64,000 nucleotides of DNA from Reichenbachiella agariperforans (GTDB lineage: Bacteria; Bacteroidota; Bacteroidia; Cytophagales; Cyclobacteriaceae): positions 432,282 to 496,281 of the forward strand of contig NZ_FRAA01000002.1 of NCBI RefSeq assembly GCF_900142205.1. The letters run 5' to 3'. The notes under the pieces are model-generated. The model worked only from the letters and a program-made list of their open reading frames with translations. It was not told where the DNA came from and did no database searches. This document shows positions 52,182 through 61,534 of the stretch, piece by piece. A program made the position numbers and the translations under genes. Position 1 is the first letter of the stretch, and every line of letters starts with the position of its first letter.

Positions 52182-54710
52182 ATGCATTATTTCATTGGCT
52201 CTCTGGGTCACTTTTTGATCATCGCTGCATTCGTTAGTGCTTTGGTGTCGGCCTACGGCTATTTTCGTTCTGTACAATCTACTGAGATTGCAGACAAAGA
52301 CTCTTGGATGCGTTTCGCCCGGATAGCTTTTTGGGTACATGGCGGCTCGGCTCTTGGGGTCGTCGCTACGCTCTTCACCATCATCAACAGGGGTTACTTT
52401 GAGTACCACTATGCCTACAGCCACAGTTCGACTGTCCTCCCCGTCTACTACCAAATCTCCGCCTTTTGGGAAGGGCAGGAGGGGTCTTTTCTCCTTTGGA
52501 TCTTCTGGAATGTCATCCTAGGGTTCGTCCTCATCCGTACCAACAAATTTTGGGAAGCCCCCGTGATGGCCATCTTCGCTATCGTACAGGGATTTTTGCT
52601 ATCGATGATCCTCGGTGTGGTTCTTTTCAATCTCAAAATCGGCAGTTCTCCATTCATCCTCCTACGTGATGCGATGGATGCACCGATATTCAAAACCAGC
52701 CCGGATTTCATCCCCGAAGACGGCTCTGGACTAAACCCGCTACTCCAAAACTACTGGATGGTCATCCACCCTCCTACCTTGTTCTTAGGTTTTGCGACGA
52801 CTCTGATTCCCTTTGCATACTGTATCGCTGGGCTATGGTTGGGCAAATTCAAAGAATGGATCAGACCCGCCTTGCCTTGGTCGCTATTCTCAGCAGTCGT
52901 CCTAGGCGTGGGGATCTTGATGGGTGGCTACTGGGCCTACGAAACGCTCAATTTTGGCGGCTACTGGAACTGGGATCCTGTAGAAAATGCCGTCTACGTA
53001 CCTTGGCTCGTTCTCATCGCAGCGATCCACACCATGATCGCCTTCAAGAAAAGTACCACTGCACTCAAATCAGCCATCATCCTTGCGGTATCGGCTTTCT
53101 TGCTGATTGTATATTCTACATTCTTAACCCGAAGCGGCATCTTGGGTGATTCGTCTGTTCACTCCTTTACAGACTTGGGGCTCTCCGGACAATTGCTCGT
53201 TTATCTTCTGGCCTTTGTCCTTGGGGCGCTCTTTTTGATCATCAGATCATGGAAAAAACTCGAAAGCGACGAACAAGAAGTCTCGACCTACTCTCGTGAG
53301 TTTTGGATATTCATGGGTGCAACTGTACTCTGTCTGATGGGATTCCAAGTTATCATTCCTACATCCATCCCTGTGTGGAACGCCCTCGTGGGGCTCGTCG
53401 GGATTGACTCCAACATGGCTCCTCCTGTAGATCAAGTGGAATATTACACGCAGTATCAGCTTTGGGGAGGCGTATTGATCGCTCTTCTATCGGGTACGGG
53501 ACAGTTTTTTTGGTGGAACAAAATGGACAAAACCAAACTCAAAGATGCACTACTGCTACCCATTGTGCTCACATTGGCCATCACTGCAGCGATCATCATC
53601 CTTTTCAAAGTCCAGAACATCACCTACATCCTCGTACTGACAGCAGGAACCTACTCCATCATCGCCAATGCCAAGATTTTATTGAATCGATGGAAAACCA
53701 ATATCAATTTGTCAGGTGGAGCCATCAGTCATATCGGTATCGCCATGATGCTCTTGGGAGTATTGTTCTCCTCAGGCTACTCCAAAATCGTCTCGCTCAA
53801 CCAAACAGGACTGGTATGGAGCAAAGAATTTCCAGACGAAGTGAACCAAAAGAATCTATTGCTCTTCCAGAACGAAGACCGCCAGATGGGAGAGTACTCT
53901 CTCAACTACAAAGGCACACGCAAACGCATCGAGGGATTCCCTGGCTATGTCAACATCCATGACATCAATCAAATCAACGAAACACAAGCCATCGCTGGAG
54001 TTGACTTATCTTCAGATGAAGAAGTTGTTTTCCATCAGGGGGACACTCTCACCCTGATCACACCTGAGACGAGCTACTTCGAAATCGCTTATACCAAGGA
54101 AGAAACATCATTCGACCTCTACCCGACGGTGCAGATCAATGAAAAGATGAACATGACGGTCTTTTCTCCTGACATCAAGCGCAAACTAGGGTTTGACCTT
54201 TACACGCATGTGCGAACCTTCCCAGACCCAGATCAAGAGACAGACTGGAGCGAAACAGAAATCATCACGACTCAACTCGACGAACCCTTCTTTGTCAATG
54301 ATTTTGTAGCCACACTCGAAAAGGTACAACGGGTGACCGAACTGGACGGGCTGACACTAGGAGAAGGAGATGTCGCCATCAAAGCAGACATCCGAGTGAA
54401 GGGCAGTGATCGAGACTACCTCGCAGAGCCTTATTACATCATCAAAGACAACCAAGCAGGTCTGCTCTCTGATATCATCCATGACCTAGGCGTCAAGCTC
54501 ACCATCACGGAAATCGACCCCAAAAGCAACAGTTTCAAAATCGGGGTAAACAAAACACAAAAAGACTGGGTGATACTAGAAGCGGTCGAAAAACCAATGA
54601 TCAATGTGCTCTGGATAGGCACCCTCGTGATGGTGATTGGGTTCATCATCGCGATCACTCGACGCTATGGTGAGTTCGTCAAAATGAAAGAGAAAGGACT
54701 CGAATCCTAA
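52182..54710 (+). CDS. ccmF: Heme lyase CcmF (CcsA family)
   Basis: 842 aa, about fifteen membrane segments. FGGYWNWDPVENAVYVPW is the WWD heme-handling motif near residues 258-275; YQISAFWEGQEGSFLLW is a further conserved segment. The large periplasmic domain lies at about 560-800. CcmF joins heme from CcmE to CxxCH apocytochromes. It is longer than enteric CcmF (about 650), as usual in Bacteroidota. It ends the ccm operon and is followed by a shared hairpin. Confidence 0.95.
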   Translation: MHYFIGSLGHFLIIAAFVSALVSAYGYFRSVQSTEIADKDSWMRFARIAFWVHGGSALGVVATLFTIINRGYFEYHYAYSHSSTVLPVYYQISAFWEGQEGSFLLWIFWNVILGFVLIRTNKFWEAPVMAIFAIVQGFLLSMILGVVLFNLKIGSSPFILLRDAMDAPIFKTSPDFIPEDGSGLNPLLQNYWMVIHPPTLFLGFATTLIPFAYCIAGLWLGKFKEWIRPALPWSLFSAVVLGVGILMGGYWAYETLNFGGYWNWDPVENAVYVPWLVLIAAIHTMIAFKKSTTALKSAIILAVSAFLLIVYSTFLTRSGILGDSSVHSFTDLGLSGQLLVYLLAFVLGALFLIIRSWKKLESDEQEVSTYSREFWIFMGATVLCLMGFQVIIPTSIPVWNALVGLVGIDSNMAPPVDQVEYYTQYQLWGGVLIALLSGTGQFFWWNKMDKTKLKDALLLPIVLTLAITAAIIILFKVQNITYILVLTAGTYSIIANAKILLNRWKTNINLSGGAISHIGIAMMLLGVLFSSGYSKIVSLNQTGLVWSKEFPDEVNQKNLLLFQNEDRQMGEYSLNYKGTRKRIEGFPGYVNIHDINQINETQAIAGVDLSSDEEVVFHQGDTLTLITPETSYFEIAYTKEETSFDLYPTVQINEKMNMTVFSPDIKRKLGFDLYTHVRTFPDPDQETDWSETEIITTQLDEPFFVNDFVATLEKVQRVTELDGLTLGEGDVAIKADIRVKGSDRDYLAEPYYIIKDNQAGLLSDIIHDLGVKLTITEIDPKSNSFKIGVNKTQKDWVILEAVEKPMINVLWIGTLVMVIGFIIAITRRYGEFVKMKEKGLES

Positions 54711-54719
54711 GTGAACAAA

Positions 54720-54742
54720 GAGAAGGTAAATTACACCTTCTC
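54720..54742. terminator. Bidirectional hairpin between ccmF and the lipoprotein gene
   Basis: GAGAAGGT (54720-54727) pairs with ACCTTCTC (54735-54742) across a 7-base loop. The stop codon of the minus-strand lipoprotein lies in the hairpin and its transcript continues into TTTGTT. The plus-strand side has only CATTTCT. It probably stops both converging transcripts. Confidence 0.65.
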
Positions 54743-55165
54743 CATTTCTACACGTACTTTGCAACTATTAGACTCAGTATTGAGTTCTATAGTCATACTA
54801 TCAAAATCTGAATCAACAACAGGTACATCATAGCAATCACTCTCTAGTTCGTAAGGACATAGTTTGATCTTTCCACTTGAGATTTCGTACTCTCCAGCCT
54901 CTGCTATGGTAGCCCCTCCGTCTAAACTCACATTCAACGTGTATACATCTGTCTGACGCAAATTTAAGGTAACACATGCTGTTGTACTACTTGTGCGCGG
55001 ACAGCTCACAGGGCCATCGTTGGACTCTAAGTCGCAACCAGATCTAACCACTCCGTCTTCCTTGGCCAGCCAAAGACCTGCTTGAGCCGTGTGATCATCA
55101 TCATCTCCACAAGACAATGTAAAAGGAACCAGTAGAACGAGCAATAATTTGTTTATCGATTTCAT
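54731..55165 (-). CDS. Small lipoprotein of unknown function
   Basis: 144 aa. A signal peptide ends in a lipobox LSCGDDDD (Cys19), and the four aspartates after Cys fit the surface-export tendency of Bacteroidota lipoproteins. The mature part is beta-rich and has six cysteines besides the lipid Cys, likely paired in disulfides (SGCDLE, VSCPR, TACVTL, LCPYE, SDCYDV, NSCKV). I recognise no family. It has its own -7 candidate at 55194-55201. Confidence 0.75.
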   Translation of the reverse strand: MKSINKLLLVLLVPFTLSCGDDDDHTAQAGLWLAKEDGVVRSGCDLESNDGPVSCPRTSSTTACVTLNLRQTDVYTLNVSLDGGATIAEAGEYEISSGKIKLCPYELESDCYDVPVVDSDFDSMTIELNTESNSCKVRVEMEKV

Positions 55166-55193
55166 GATGTAATAGTTGGTGAATTTTAGAGTT

Positions 55194-55201
55194 CAAAGGT
55201 A
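55194..55201 (-). promoter_or_regulatory. -7 element candidate for the lipoprotein gene
   Basis: TACCTTTG on the minus strand matches TAnnTTTG exactly and lies about 28 bp before the ATG at 55165, just past the end of the hexosaminidase gene. No clear TTTG is seen in the -33 position. Confidence 0.35.
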
Positions 55202-55203
55202 AA

Positions 55204-56322
55204 TCACAAATTGCTTTTCATGCGCATGATTCTCTCATAGGATTTTTTGATTCGCTCCTCAGATATTTCACCACGCTCGACATAGTCCTTTATGATAGCA
55301 TGTATGTCTGTTGCAGACTTCTTTTCATTGTCAGGGACATTACCCGCGAACATGACGACATCCACCCCTGCGTCGATCGCCAAACGAACTGACTCAGCTA
55401 TACCATAATTCTTCGAGATAGCATGCATCTGCATATCATCCGAAAACACCACTCCGTCATAAGCCAACAAACCGCGTAATACTTGCTGAATAATCACTGG
55501 AGATAACGTAGCAGGATAACCACTCGGGTCAAAGTGCCTATTAACAATATGTGCGCTCATGATGGCATCCACCATGCCCGAATCCAACATGTATTTGTAC
55601 GGCATTAGTTCGCTCATCTCCCAATACTTTGTCACGTCTGCTACCCCCAAATGTGAATCTGCATGCGAACTACCATGACCCGGAAAGTGTTTGAGTACAG
55701 TCAAAACCTGATTCTCTCTGTGAGTGCCTACTACCGCACTCGCATGTCGAGCTACCTGATAGGGGTCAGCCGAATAACTTCGACCAATTTCACCAATCAC
55801 GGGGTTTTCTGGGTTCACGTTTACATCTACATCTGGTGCATAATTCAGGTTAAACCCTAACTCATGCAGCGTATATGCTGTCGCATTAGCATAGAACCTA
55901 GTACTATCTAGGTTGTCAAGCTTACCAAGGTATTCTGCCGTCTTAGTTTCTGGAAAACCATATTTGGGTTTCAGTCGGTTGACCCTTCCTCCTTCTTCAT
56001 CGATACTCACGAATAGAGGGATGTCTGCTTCCTCCTTCAACATCGTGATAGCACGTTTGAGCTGGCGAGCAGGACTTTTACTATTGATATTTTTTTCAAA
56101 GAAAATCACCCCTCCTACTTTTCCTTCTTTGATTTCATCCAAAATAAGAGCATCAGATTCTAAATAAGATTGATCACCTATTCCTGTCATGATCATTTGG
56201 CCAATCATCACATCTAAACTCACGGCAGCCTCTTTGGATAAACTGTCTGTCTCACTCTGCTGTGCCATTGTCACAGAGCCAACCAATTGAAGCATAATGA
56301 GAAACAATATTCTGTATATCAT
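55204..56322 (-). CDS. Glycoside hydrolase family 3 beta-N-acetylhexosaminidase (NagZ-like, secreted)
   Basis: 372 aa with a signal peptide (to about 20, TMAQ). The family 3 fold is marked by SIDEEGGRVNRL, KHFPGHGSSHADSH (211-224), where Asp222 and His224 form the NagZ-type dyad, and VVFSDDMQMHAI, where Asp295 should be the nucleophile. It is a single-domain enzyme, lacking the C-terminal sandwich of the larger family members. It should remove GlcNAc from muropeptides or glycans in the periplasm or outside. It is transcribed away from dxs. Confidence 0.93.
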   Translation of the reverse strand: MIYRILFLIMLQLVGSVTMAQQSETDSLSKEAAVSLDVMIGQMIMTGIGDQSYLESDALILDEIKEGKVGGVIFFEKNINSKSPARQLKRAITMLKEEADIPLFVSIDEEGGRVNRLKPKYGFPETKTAEYLGKLDNLDSTRFYANATAYTLHELGFNLNYAPDVDVNVNPENPVIGEIGRSYSADPYQVARHASAVVGTHRENQVLTVLKHFPGHGSSHADSHLGVADVTKYWEMSELMPYKYMLDSGMVDAIMSAHIVNRHFDPSGYPATLSPVIIQQVLRGLLAYDGVVFSDDMQMHAISKNYGIAESVRLAIDAGVDVVMFAGNVPDNEKKSATDIHAIIKDYVERGEISEERIKKSYERIMRMKSNL

Positions 56323-56338
56323 AATTTGAAAATTTGAA

Positions 56339-56373
56339 GTTGTAAATTAAATAACTTATTCTGTTTATTTTTG
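56339..56373 (+). promoter_or_regulatory. dxs promoter candidate
   Basis: TATTTTTG (56366-56373) fits TAnnTTTG; GTTG at 56339-56342 lies 23 bp upstream as a three-of-four -33 match. The leader to the ATG at 56448 would be about 70 bases. Confidence 0.4.
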
Positions 56374-56447
56374 CTCCCCCAAAACCAAATGCTCCAATAT
56401 AAGGTACATTTTTGGCGCTTTGGTTTTATCATCTTAGATTTAAAGTC

Positions 56448-58364
56448 ATGCAAGTAGAGCCGGGAAAGTTGTTAGCAGGAATCGATACACCTGACGACAT
56501 GAAAGACCTAGATGCTGTCCAATTGGTGCAGTTATCGTCAGAATTGCGCCAGTATATCATCGATACGGTTTCGGTTTATGGCGGACATTTTGGGGCAAGT
56601 TTGGGCGTGGTAGAACTCACCGTCGCACTGCACCACGTATTCAACACGCCGGTGGATCAGCTCATCTGGGATGTTGGGCATCAGGCCTATGGACATAAAA
56701 TACTGACAGGGCGAAAAGAAAATTTTCATACCAACCGCGTATATGGCGGTCTGTCGGGATTCCCAAAAAGAAAAGAAAGCGAATATGATGCCTTTGGCGT
56801 AGGGCACTCTTCTACCTCTATCTCCGCAGCACTAGGCATGGCCGAAGCTTCATTCTACAAAAACGAGACAGACAAGCATCACATAGCCGTCATAGGCGAT
56901 GGTGCGATGACAGGAGGAATGGCATTCGAAGCGATGAACCACGCTGGAGTTTCTAACTCCAACCTGCTCATCATACTCAATGATAACTGCATGTCTATCG
57001 ATCCTAATGTCGGTGCACTTAGAGACTACCTGACAGACATCACTACCTCTCACACTTACAACAAACTACGGGACGAAGCGTGGAAAGTCCTTGGTAAAAT
57101 CAGTAAGTTCGGCCCAAATGCCAGAGAGATCGCTGCGAACTTTGAAAGCAGTATCAAATCGTTTTTGCTCAAACAAAGTAACCTCTTTGAATCTCTCAAT
57201 CTAAGATATTTTGGACCGGTCGATGGTCATGATGTCAACCACATGGTCAGCGTCCTAAAAGACCTGAAAGACATCAAAGGACCCAAAATCCTACATGTCC
57301 TCACCAAAAAAGGAAAAGGCTACTCACTCGCCGAAAAAGACCAAACCAAGTGGCATGCACCTGGTACCTTCGACAAACTCACTGGTGAGATATACAAAAA
57401 AGTGTACGAGACACCACAGCCACCCAAATACCAAGAGGTTTTTGGGCATACGCTCGTGGAGTTGGCGGAGACCAATGACAAAATCATGGGAGTGACTCCA
57501 GCCATGCCTTCTGGGTCATCACTCAATATCATGATGAAGGCTATGCCAGAACGTGCCTTTGACGTAGGTATTGCAGAACAACATGCCGTGACCTTCTCTG
57601 CAGGCCTTGCAACACAAGGTTTAGTTCCGTTCTGTAACATCTACTCGACCTTTATGCAGCGCGCCTATGATCAGGTCATTCATGATGTAGCCATCCAAAA
57701 CCTACACGTGGTCTTCTGTCTCGACAGAGCAGGGTTTGCAGGCGCTGACGGACCTACCCACCACGGATGCTATGATATTGCCTATTTTAGATGCATTCCT
57801 AACATGGTCATCTGCGCTCCAATGAATGAAAAAGAACTCCGCAACATGATGTATAGTTCTCAGTTGCCAGAGAATGCTAGACCTATCTCGATCAGATACC
57901 CGAGGGGCAATGGTGTGATGCCAGTATGGAAGTCTGCTTTCGAAAAGATAGAAATCGGCAAAGGTCAAAAAATAAAAGATGGTGACGAACTAGCTTATCT
58001 AACTTTCGGACATGTGGGCAACTACGCCATAGAAGCTACTCAGCGTCTCTCCCAAGAAGATATTGCTGCAGCGCACTATGATATGCGATTCGTCAAACCT
58101 TTGGATGAAAAACTCCTCCACGAAATATTCCAAAAGCACAGCCATGTCATCACCGTAGAAGATGGATCTTTGCAAGGTGGATTTGGCTCGGCGATCTTAG
58201 AGTTCATGGTAGACCATGGCTATCAATCCAAAGTCGTGAGACTCGGAATACCCGATGAAATCATTGAGCACGGTACGCAACTCGAACTACAGCGCGATTG
58301 CGGATTTGATCCAGAAGGGCTTTACCTATCTGCCAAAAAAATGTTAGACACCGTCCCTGCTTAA
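56448..58364 (+). CDS. dxs: 1-deoxy-D-xylulose-5-phosphate synthase
   Basis: 638 aa from ATG 56448 (MQVEPGKLLAGID), chosen over an upstream TTG because it gives the family's normal N-terminus. GGHFGASLGVVELT, the thiamine-diphosphate site GDGAMTGGMAFEAMNHAG, FDVGIAEQHAVTFSAGLA with the catalytic Glu, and RYPRGNG are all intact. It condenses pyruvate and glyceraldehyde 3-phosphate, the first step of the methylerythritol phosphate isoprenoid route. It is followed after 3 bp by a hydrolase gene. Confidence 0.97.
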   Translation: MQVEPGKLLAGIDTPDDMKDLDAVQLVQLSSELRQYIIDTVSVYGGHFGASLGVVELTVALHHVFNTPVDQLIWDVGHQAYGHKILTGRKENFHTNRVYGGLSGFPKRKESEYDAFGVGHSSTSISAALGMAEASFYKNETDKHHIAVIGDGAMTGGMAFEAMNHAGVSNSNLLIILNDNCMSIDPNVGALRDYLTDITTSHTYNKLRDEAWKVLGKISKFGPNAREIAANFESSIKSFLLKQSNLFESLNLRYFGPVDGHDVNHMVSVLKDLKDIKGPKILHVLTKKGKGYSLAEKDQTKWHAPGTFDKLTGEIYKKVYETPQPPKYQEVFGHTLVELAETNDKIMGVTPAMPSGSSLNIMMKAMPERAFDVGIAEQHAVTFSAGLATQGLVPFCNIYSTFMQRAYDQVIHDVAIQNLHVVFCLDRAGFAGADGPTHHGCYDIAYFRCIPNMVICAPMNEKELRNMMYSSQLPENARPISIRYPRGNGVMPVWKSAFEKIEIGKGQKIKDGDELAYLTFGHVGNYAIEATQRLSQEDIAAAHYDMRFVKPLDEKLLHEIFQKHSHVITVEDGSLQGGFGSAILEFMVDHGYQSKVVRLGIPDEIIEHGTQLELQRDCGFDPEGLYLSAKKMLDTVPA

Positions 58365-58367
58365 ACC

Positions 58368-59132
58368 ATGAATATCAAAATATCTGGTTCTGGAACGAGT
58401 ATCGTTTTCCTTCATGGGTATTGTGAAACGCATGCAATCTGGAAAGACTATGCCGAAGCACTATCCGAACACTATGAAATAGCTTTAGTAGACCTCCCAG
58501 GTCATGGTTCTTCCTCACTAACCATAGAAGATTTTAGTATTGACGACATTGCAGATCTCGTACATGAAGAACTCTCTATGAATGGGATCGACGAATACTT
58601 CGTCATCGGTCACTCACTCGGAGGATATGTAGCACTATCCTTAGCAGACAATTATGCTGACAGCATCTTGGGGTTCGGCTTGTTTTCATCCTCTACTTAT
58701 GCCGACGATGAAGAAAAAAAGAAAGTCCGAGACAAAGTCAAAGAATATATTCTCGACCATGGTGTAGAAAGCTTTATGAACTCATTCGTGGACGGTCTAT
58801 TCGCGCCTGAAAATCGCCAACGGCTAGCCAATGAAATCGAAGAGATCAAACAAGCAGCCTGCAAGACTCCCGCCAAAAGTGTCATTGGTTATGCGATGGC
58901 CATGAAACACCGGCCTGACCGCACCTCTATTCTAGCCACGTCGGACACGCCTGTATTTGTCATAGCAGGAGAACGAGATATGGCAGTACGGCTAGAAACA
59001 TCCCAACAAATGATAGATCTGATCCCGCAAGGAGATTCCATTATTTTACCCAAAGCTGGCCACAACGGATTCCTTGAAAATAAAATTGAGAGTATAGACT
59101 TTATCAAATCCTTTATAAATCAGTACCTTTAG
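58368..59132 (+). CDS. Alpha/beta-fold hydrolase
   Basis: 254 aa. The oxyanion segment is FLHGYCE (14-20), the nucleophile Ser83 sits in GHSLGGY, an acidic residue follows in AGERDMAV and the catalytic His in KAGHNGF. It is a cytosolic hydrolase of the BioH/MhpC-like group; substrate unknown. The 3-bp gap from dxs implies cotranscription, which is not by itself evidence of a shared pathway. Confidence 0.88.
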   Translation: MNIKISGSGTSIVFLHGYCETHAIWKDYAEALSEHYEIALVDLPGHGSSSLTIEDFSIDDIADLVHEELSMNGIDEYFVIGHSLGGYVALSLADNYADSILGFGLFSSSTYADDEEKKKVRDKVKEYILDHGVESFMNSFVDGLFAPENRQRLANEIEEIKQAACKTPAKSVIGYAMAMKHRPDRTSILATSDTPVFVIAGERDMAVRLETSQQMIDLIPQGDSIILPKAGHNGFLENKIESIDFIKSFINQYL

Positions 59133-59141
59133 GCTACCTGT

Positions 59142-59163
59142 AAGTTTATTGTCCCATAAACTT
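59142..59163 (+). other. Perfect 8-bp stem-loop between the hydrolase and MltF-like genes
   Basis: AAGTTTAT (59142-59149) and ATAAACTT (59156-59163) enclose TGTCCC. It begins 10 bp after the hydrolase stop and ends 17 bp before the next ATG. There is no U-run, so it may be a processing, attenuation or operator site rather than a full terminator. Confidence 0.4.
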
Positions 59164-59180
59164 CAACCTTTCACTGATAT

Positions 59181-60656
59181 ATGAAATTTAACTTTATACC
59201 CCTTCTACCTCTATTTTTCCTGTTCTTTTTGGGCTGCCAAAGTCCTAACAATCAGTCCACCGATTTGGAAATCCAAGAGATTGATCCCGATGGGGCTATA
59301 GCATTCGATCTAGCTGCAATCAAGGAGCGAGGCTATCTCACAGCCATCGTAGAGAACAGCTCTAGCGGAATGTTCCTATACCGAGGCGAACCCATGGGGT
59401 ATGAATATGACCTCATGTCATTGTTCGCTAGTTCCATAGGCGTAGAGCTCAAATTCAACATCACAAGAGACATAGCAGAAAGTTTTCAAAAACTAAACAA
59501 AGGGGAAGGAGACGTCATCGCTCGTAACCTAACCATCACCTCAGGACGAAAAAAACACATCGATTTCACCGAACCACTGCACCTCGTTAGACAAATGCTC
59601 GTACAGCGCAAGCCTGCCAACTGGCGAGACATGAAACTACATGAAATTGAAAAAACGCTGATTAGAAACCCTGTTGAACTCAAAGACAAGACCATACACG
59701 TTAGGCCAAATTCTTCATACATCCCTAGATTAAAAAACCTATCGAATGAAATCGGAGGAGATATCAAAATCGTCATAGAAACAGAAGATTTGGAAACAGA
59801 ATCCATCATCGAGATGGTAGCAAACGGAGAAATCGCCTATACAGTAGCAGACGAAGATATTGCCCAAGTCAGTGCCAGATATCATTCTATACTCGATGTG
59901 GAGACCGCTGTGAGTTTCCCACAAGAAATAGCATGGGGTGTGAGAAAAACTTCTCCCGAACTCCTAAAAAGTATCAACGACTGGCTAGTCAAAATGAAAA
60001 AAACCAATGACTACTATGCACTCTATGACAAGTACTATAAAAACTACTCTGTCAATAAAGTCATCGTCAACAGCGCCTACTACTCTACAGATAGTGATAA
60101 TCTATCTCCTTACGATAGCCTGATTAAGCACTACGCCGATAAAATCAACTGGGACTGGAGACTATTAGCAGCACAGATTTCTAAAGAGTCACGCTTCGAT
60201 CCAAGTGCCAAATCATGGATAGGTGCCCGCGGCCTATTACAGATCATGCCTCGAACTGGAGCCGCTTACGGTGTATCTAATTTGTTTGATCCGAACCAAA
60301 ACCTCAAAGCAGGCACGGATCACCTATTATGGCTAGAGGAAAAGTGGTACAAGATTCCAAACCCTGACGAACGTGTCAAATTTGTCCTAGGCTCCTTCAA
60401 CGTAGGAGATGGACATGTCCGAGATGCTGTCAAACTAGCTAGAAAATATGGTGCTGACACCCTCCTTTGGGATGGAAATGTAGCGAAGTATTTAAAACTC
60501 AAATCAAAGAAAAAATACTTCGAAGATCCAGTCGTCACCTTTGGGTACTGCCGAGGTAGTGAGCCTGTCGAATACGTAGAAGACATTCTCTACCGGTACG
60601 ACCGCTACTTGCAAATGGTGCCACTGGTAGACAGCCTGACCGCATCCGTCGAATAA
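59181..60656 (+). CDS. MltF-like lytic transglycosylase lipoprotein
   Basis: 491 aa. The lipobox LGCQS follows a hydrophobic leader (Cys19). A solute-binding family 3 domain spans about 45-285 (GYLTAIVENSSSGMFLYRG, DVIARNLTIT), and an SLT goose-type lysozyme domain about 318-450, with catalytic Glu336 in SKESRFDPSA and GARGLLQIMPRTG. This two-part layout is that of MltF, which cleaves peptidoglycan glycan strands and whose sensor domain responds to muropeptides. It is probably anchored in the outer membrane. Confidence 0.92.
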   Translation: MKFNFIPLLPLFFLFFLGCQSPNNQSTDLEIQEIDPDGAIAFDLAAIKERGYLTAIVENSSSGMFLYRGEPMGYEYDLMSLFASSIGVELKFNITRDIAESFQKLNKGEGDVIARNLTITSGRKKHIDFTEPLHLVRQMLVQRKPANWRDMKLHEIEKTLIRNPVELKDKTIHVRPNSSYIPRLKNLSNEIGGDIKIVIETEDLETESIIEMVANGEIAYTVADEDIAQVSARYHSILDVETAVSFPQEIAWGVRKTSPELLKSINDWLVKMKKTNDYYALYDKYYKNYSVNKVIVNSAYYSTDSDNLSPYDSLIKHYADKINWDWRLLAAQISKESRFDPSAKSWIGARGLLQIMPRTGAAYGVSNLFDPNQNLKAGTDHLLWLEEKWYKIPNPDERVKFVLGSFNVGDGHVRDAVKLARKYGADTLLWDGNVAKYLKLKSKKKYFEDPVVTFGYCRGSEPVEYVEDILYRYDRYLQMVPLVDSLTASVE

Positions 60657-60717
60657 ACCCGCTATACAAACGTAATAATGGTGATTTTAATTAATTTATG
60701 CTCAAATCAACAGTTAC

Positions 60718-61161
60718 ATGGACGAGCAAATTCACCAACTCTACAAAGAGTACATTCACAATCGTAGAATCAATATCCCCAAAGATCAGTTCGTCTACCT
60801 TACCAAACTCTACCCAGCACTACTCGTCTGCATGAGCGATGGAGTGTTAGATAGAGAAGAGTGGGACGGCATCATCATGGCGACTAGAGGACTTGCCGCT
60901 GAATTCGTAAAATCCCCGAATGACGACCGGGACATGATAGCATTATCCTTTCGCACAGAGATTCGGTATCTTCTAGATAATGTAGACAAATGGAAGAAAA
61001 AATTCCTCAACGCTCTACATCATAGTATTAAAGAGAGTCCATTAGATCAAGAGTTTGTACTAGAGACTATGTATCTCTTTGCAAACATTGCAGATGGCAT
61101 CTCAGAAGAGGAAGAAAATGCAATTCAAGATTTGGCAAGACGGTTGGATATCAGAGCCTAA
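60718..61161 (+). CDS. TerB-like helical protein
   Basis: 147 aa, cytosolic and helical. CMSDGVLDREEWDGI and FANIADGISEEEENAIQDL are two copies of the acidic DG-x-x-x-x-E pattern typical of TerB-like and related tellurite-resistance folds; the role is unknown. It stands alone between MltF and a converging small gene, sharing CTAA at the stop codons. Confidence 0.7.
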   Translation: MDEQIHQLYKEYIHNRRINIPKDQFVYLTKLYPALLVCMSDGVLDREEWDGIIMATRGLAAEFVKSPNDDRDMIALSFRTEIRYLLDNVDKWKKKFLNALHHSIKESPLDQEFVLETMYLFANIADGISEEEENAIQDLARRLDIRA

Positions 61162-61406
61162 ACCCATTGTGGTAATTTGATCTGATCGAGATAAAAACCT
61201 ATCGTACTGCTCTGGTAGTTCAGAGGTGTGATTTTTTTGATTTGAACATCTTTGTGAAACACAAATACCTCATAATATACCCCTTCTAGTAAAAACAAAT
61301 TGATCTTGTACTGGTAGTATCGAATATCAGTTACAAAACTAGCATTCTCATACAAATGTTGAATCTTGTCTTCTAAAGAGAGATTCATAAACTTCACTAG
61401 TGCCAT
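61158..61406 (-). CDS. Small conserved-looking protein of unknown function
   Basis: 82 aa from ATG 61406; Met7 (61388, MNLSLEDKIQHLYENASF) is equally plausible as the start. No signal peptide or membrane helix; the chain alternates hydrophobic and aromatic residues (YYQYKINLFLLEGVYYEVFVF), suggesting a small beta-sheet domain, and ends FYLDQIKLPQWV. Coding rather than chance is supported by the exact stop-to-stop overlap with the TerB-like gene and clean amino-acid composition. No function assigned. Confidence 0.6.
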   Translation of the reverse strand: MALVKFMNLSLEDKIQHLYENASFVTDIRYYQYKINLFLLEGVYYEVFVFHKDVQIKKITPLNYQSSTIGFYLDQIKLPQWV

Positions 61407-61534
61407 ACGCGTAGGTAATCGTGTGACTATAAGTTACAAAAAAAACCAAAAACCTACTTCTCTTACATGGAAATTTAGGCTGCCCCTTTTCAGGCTTGAT
61501 CCATATCTGTATATTAACATAAACAAGTATCTCA

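Noticed and set aside
53462-53962. Plus-strand open frame of 166 codons
   Set aside because: Out-of-frame reading of ccmF; composition (His, Arg and Ser rich) is typical of a shadow frame.
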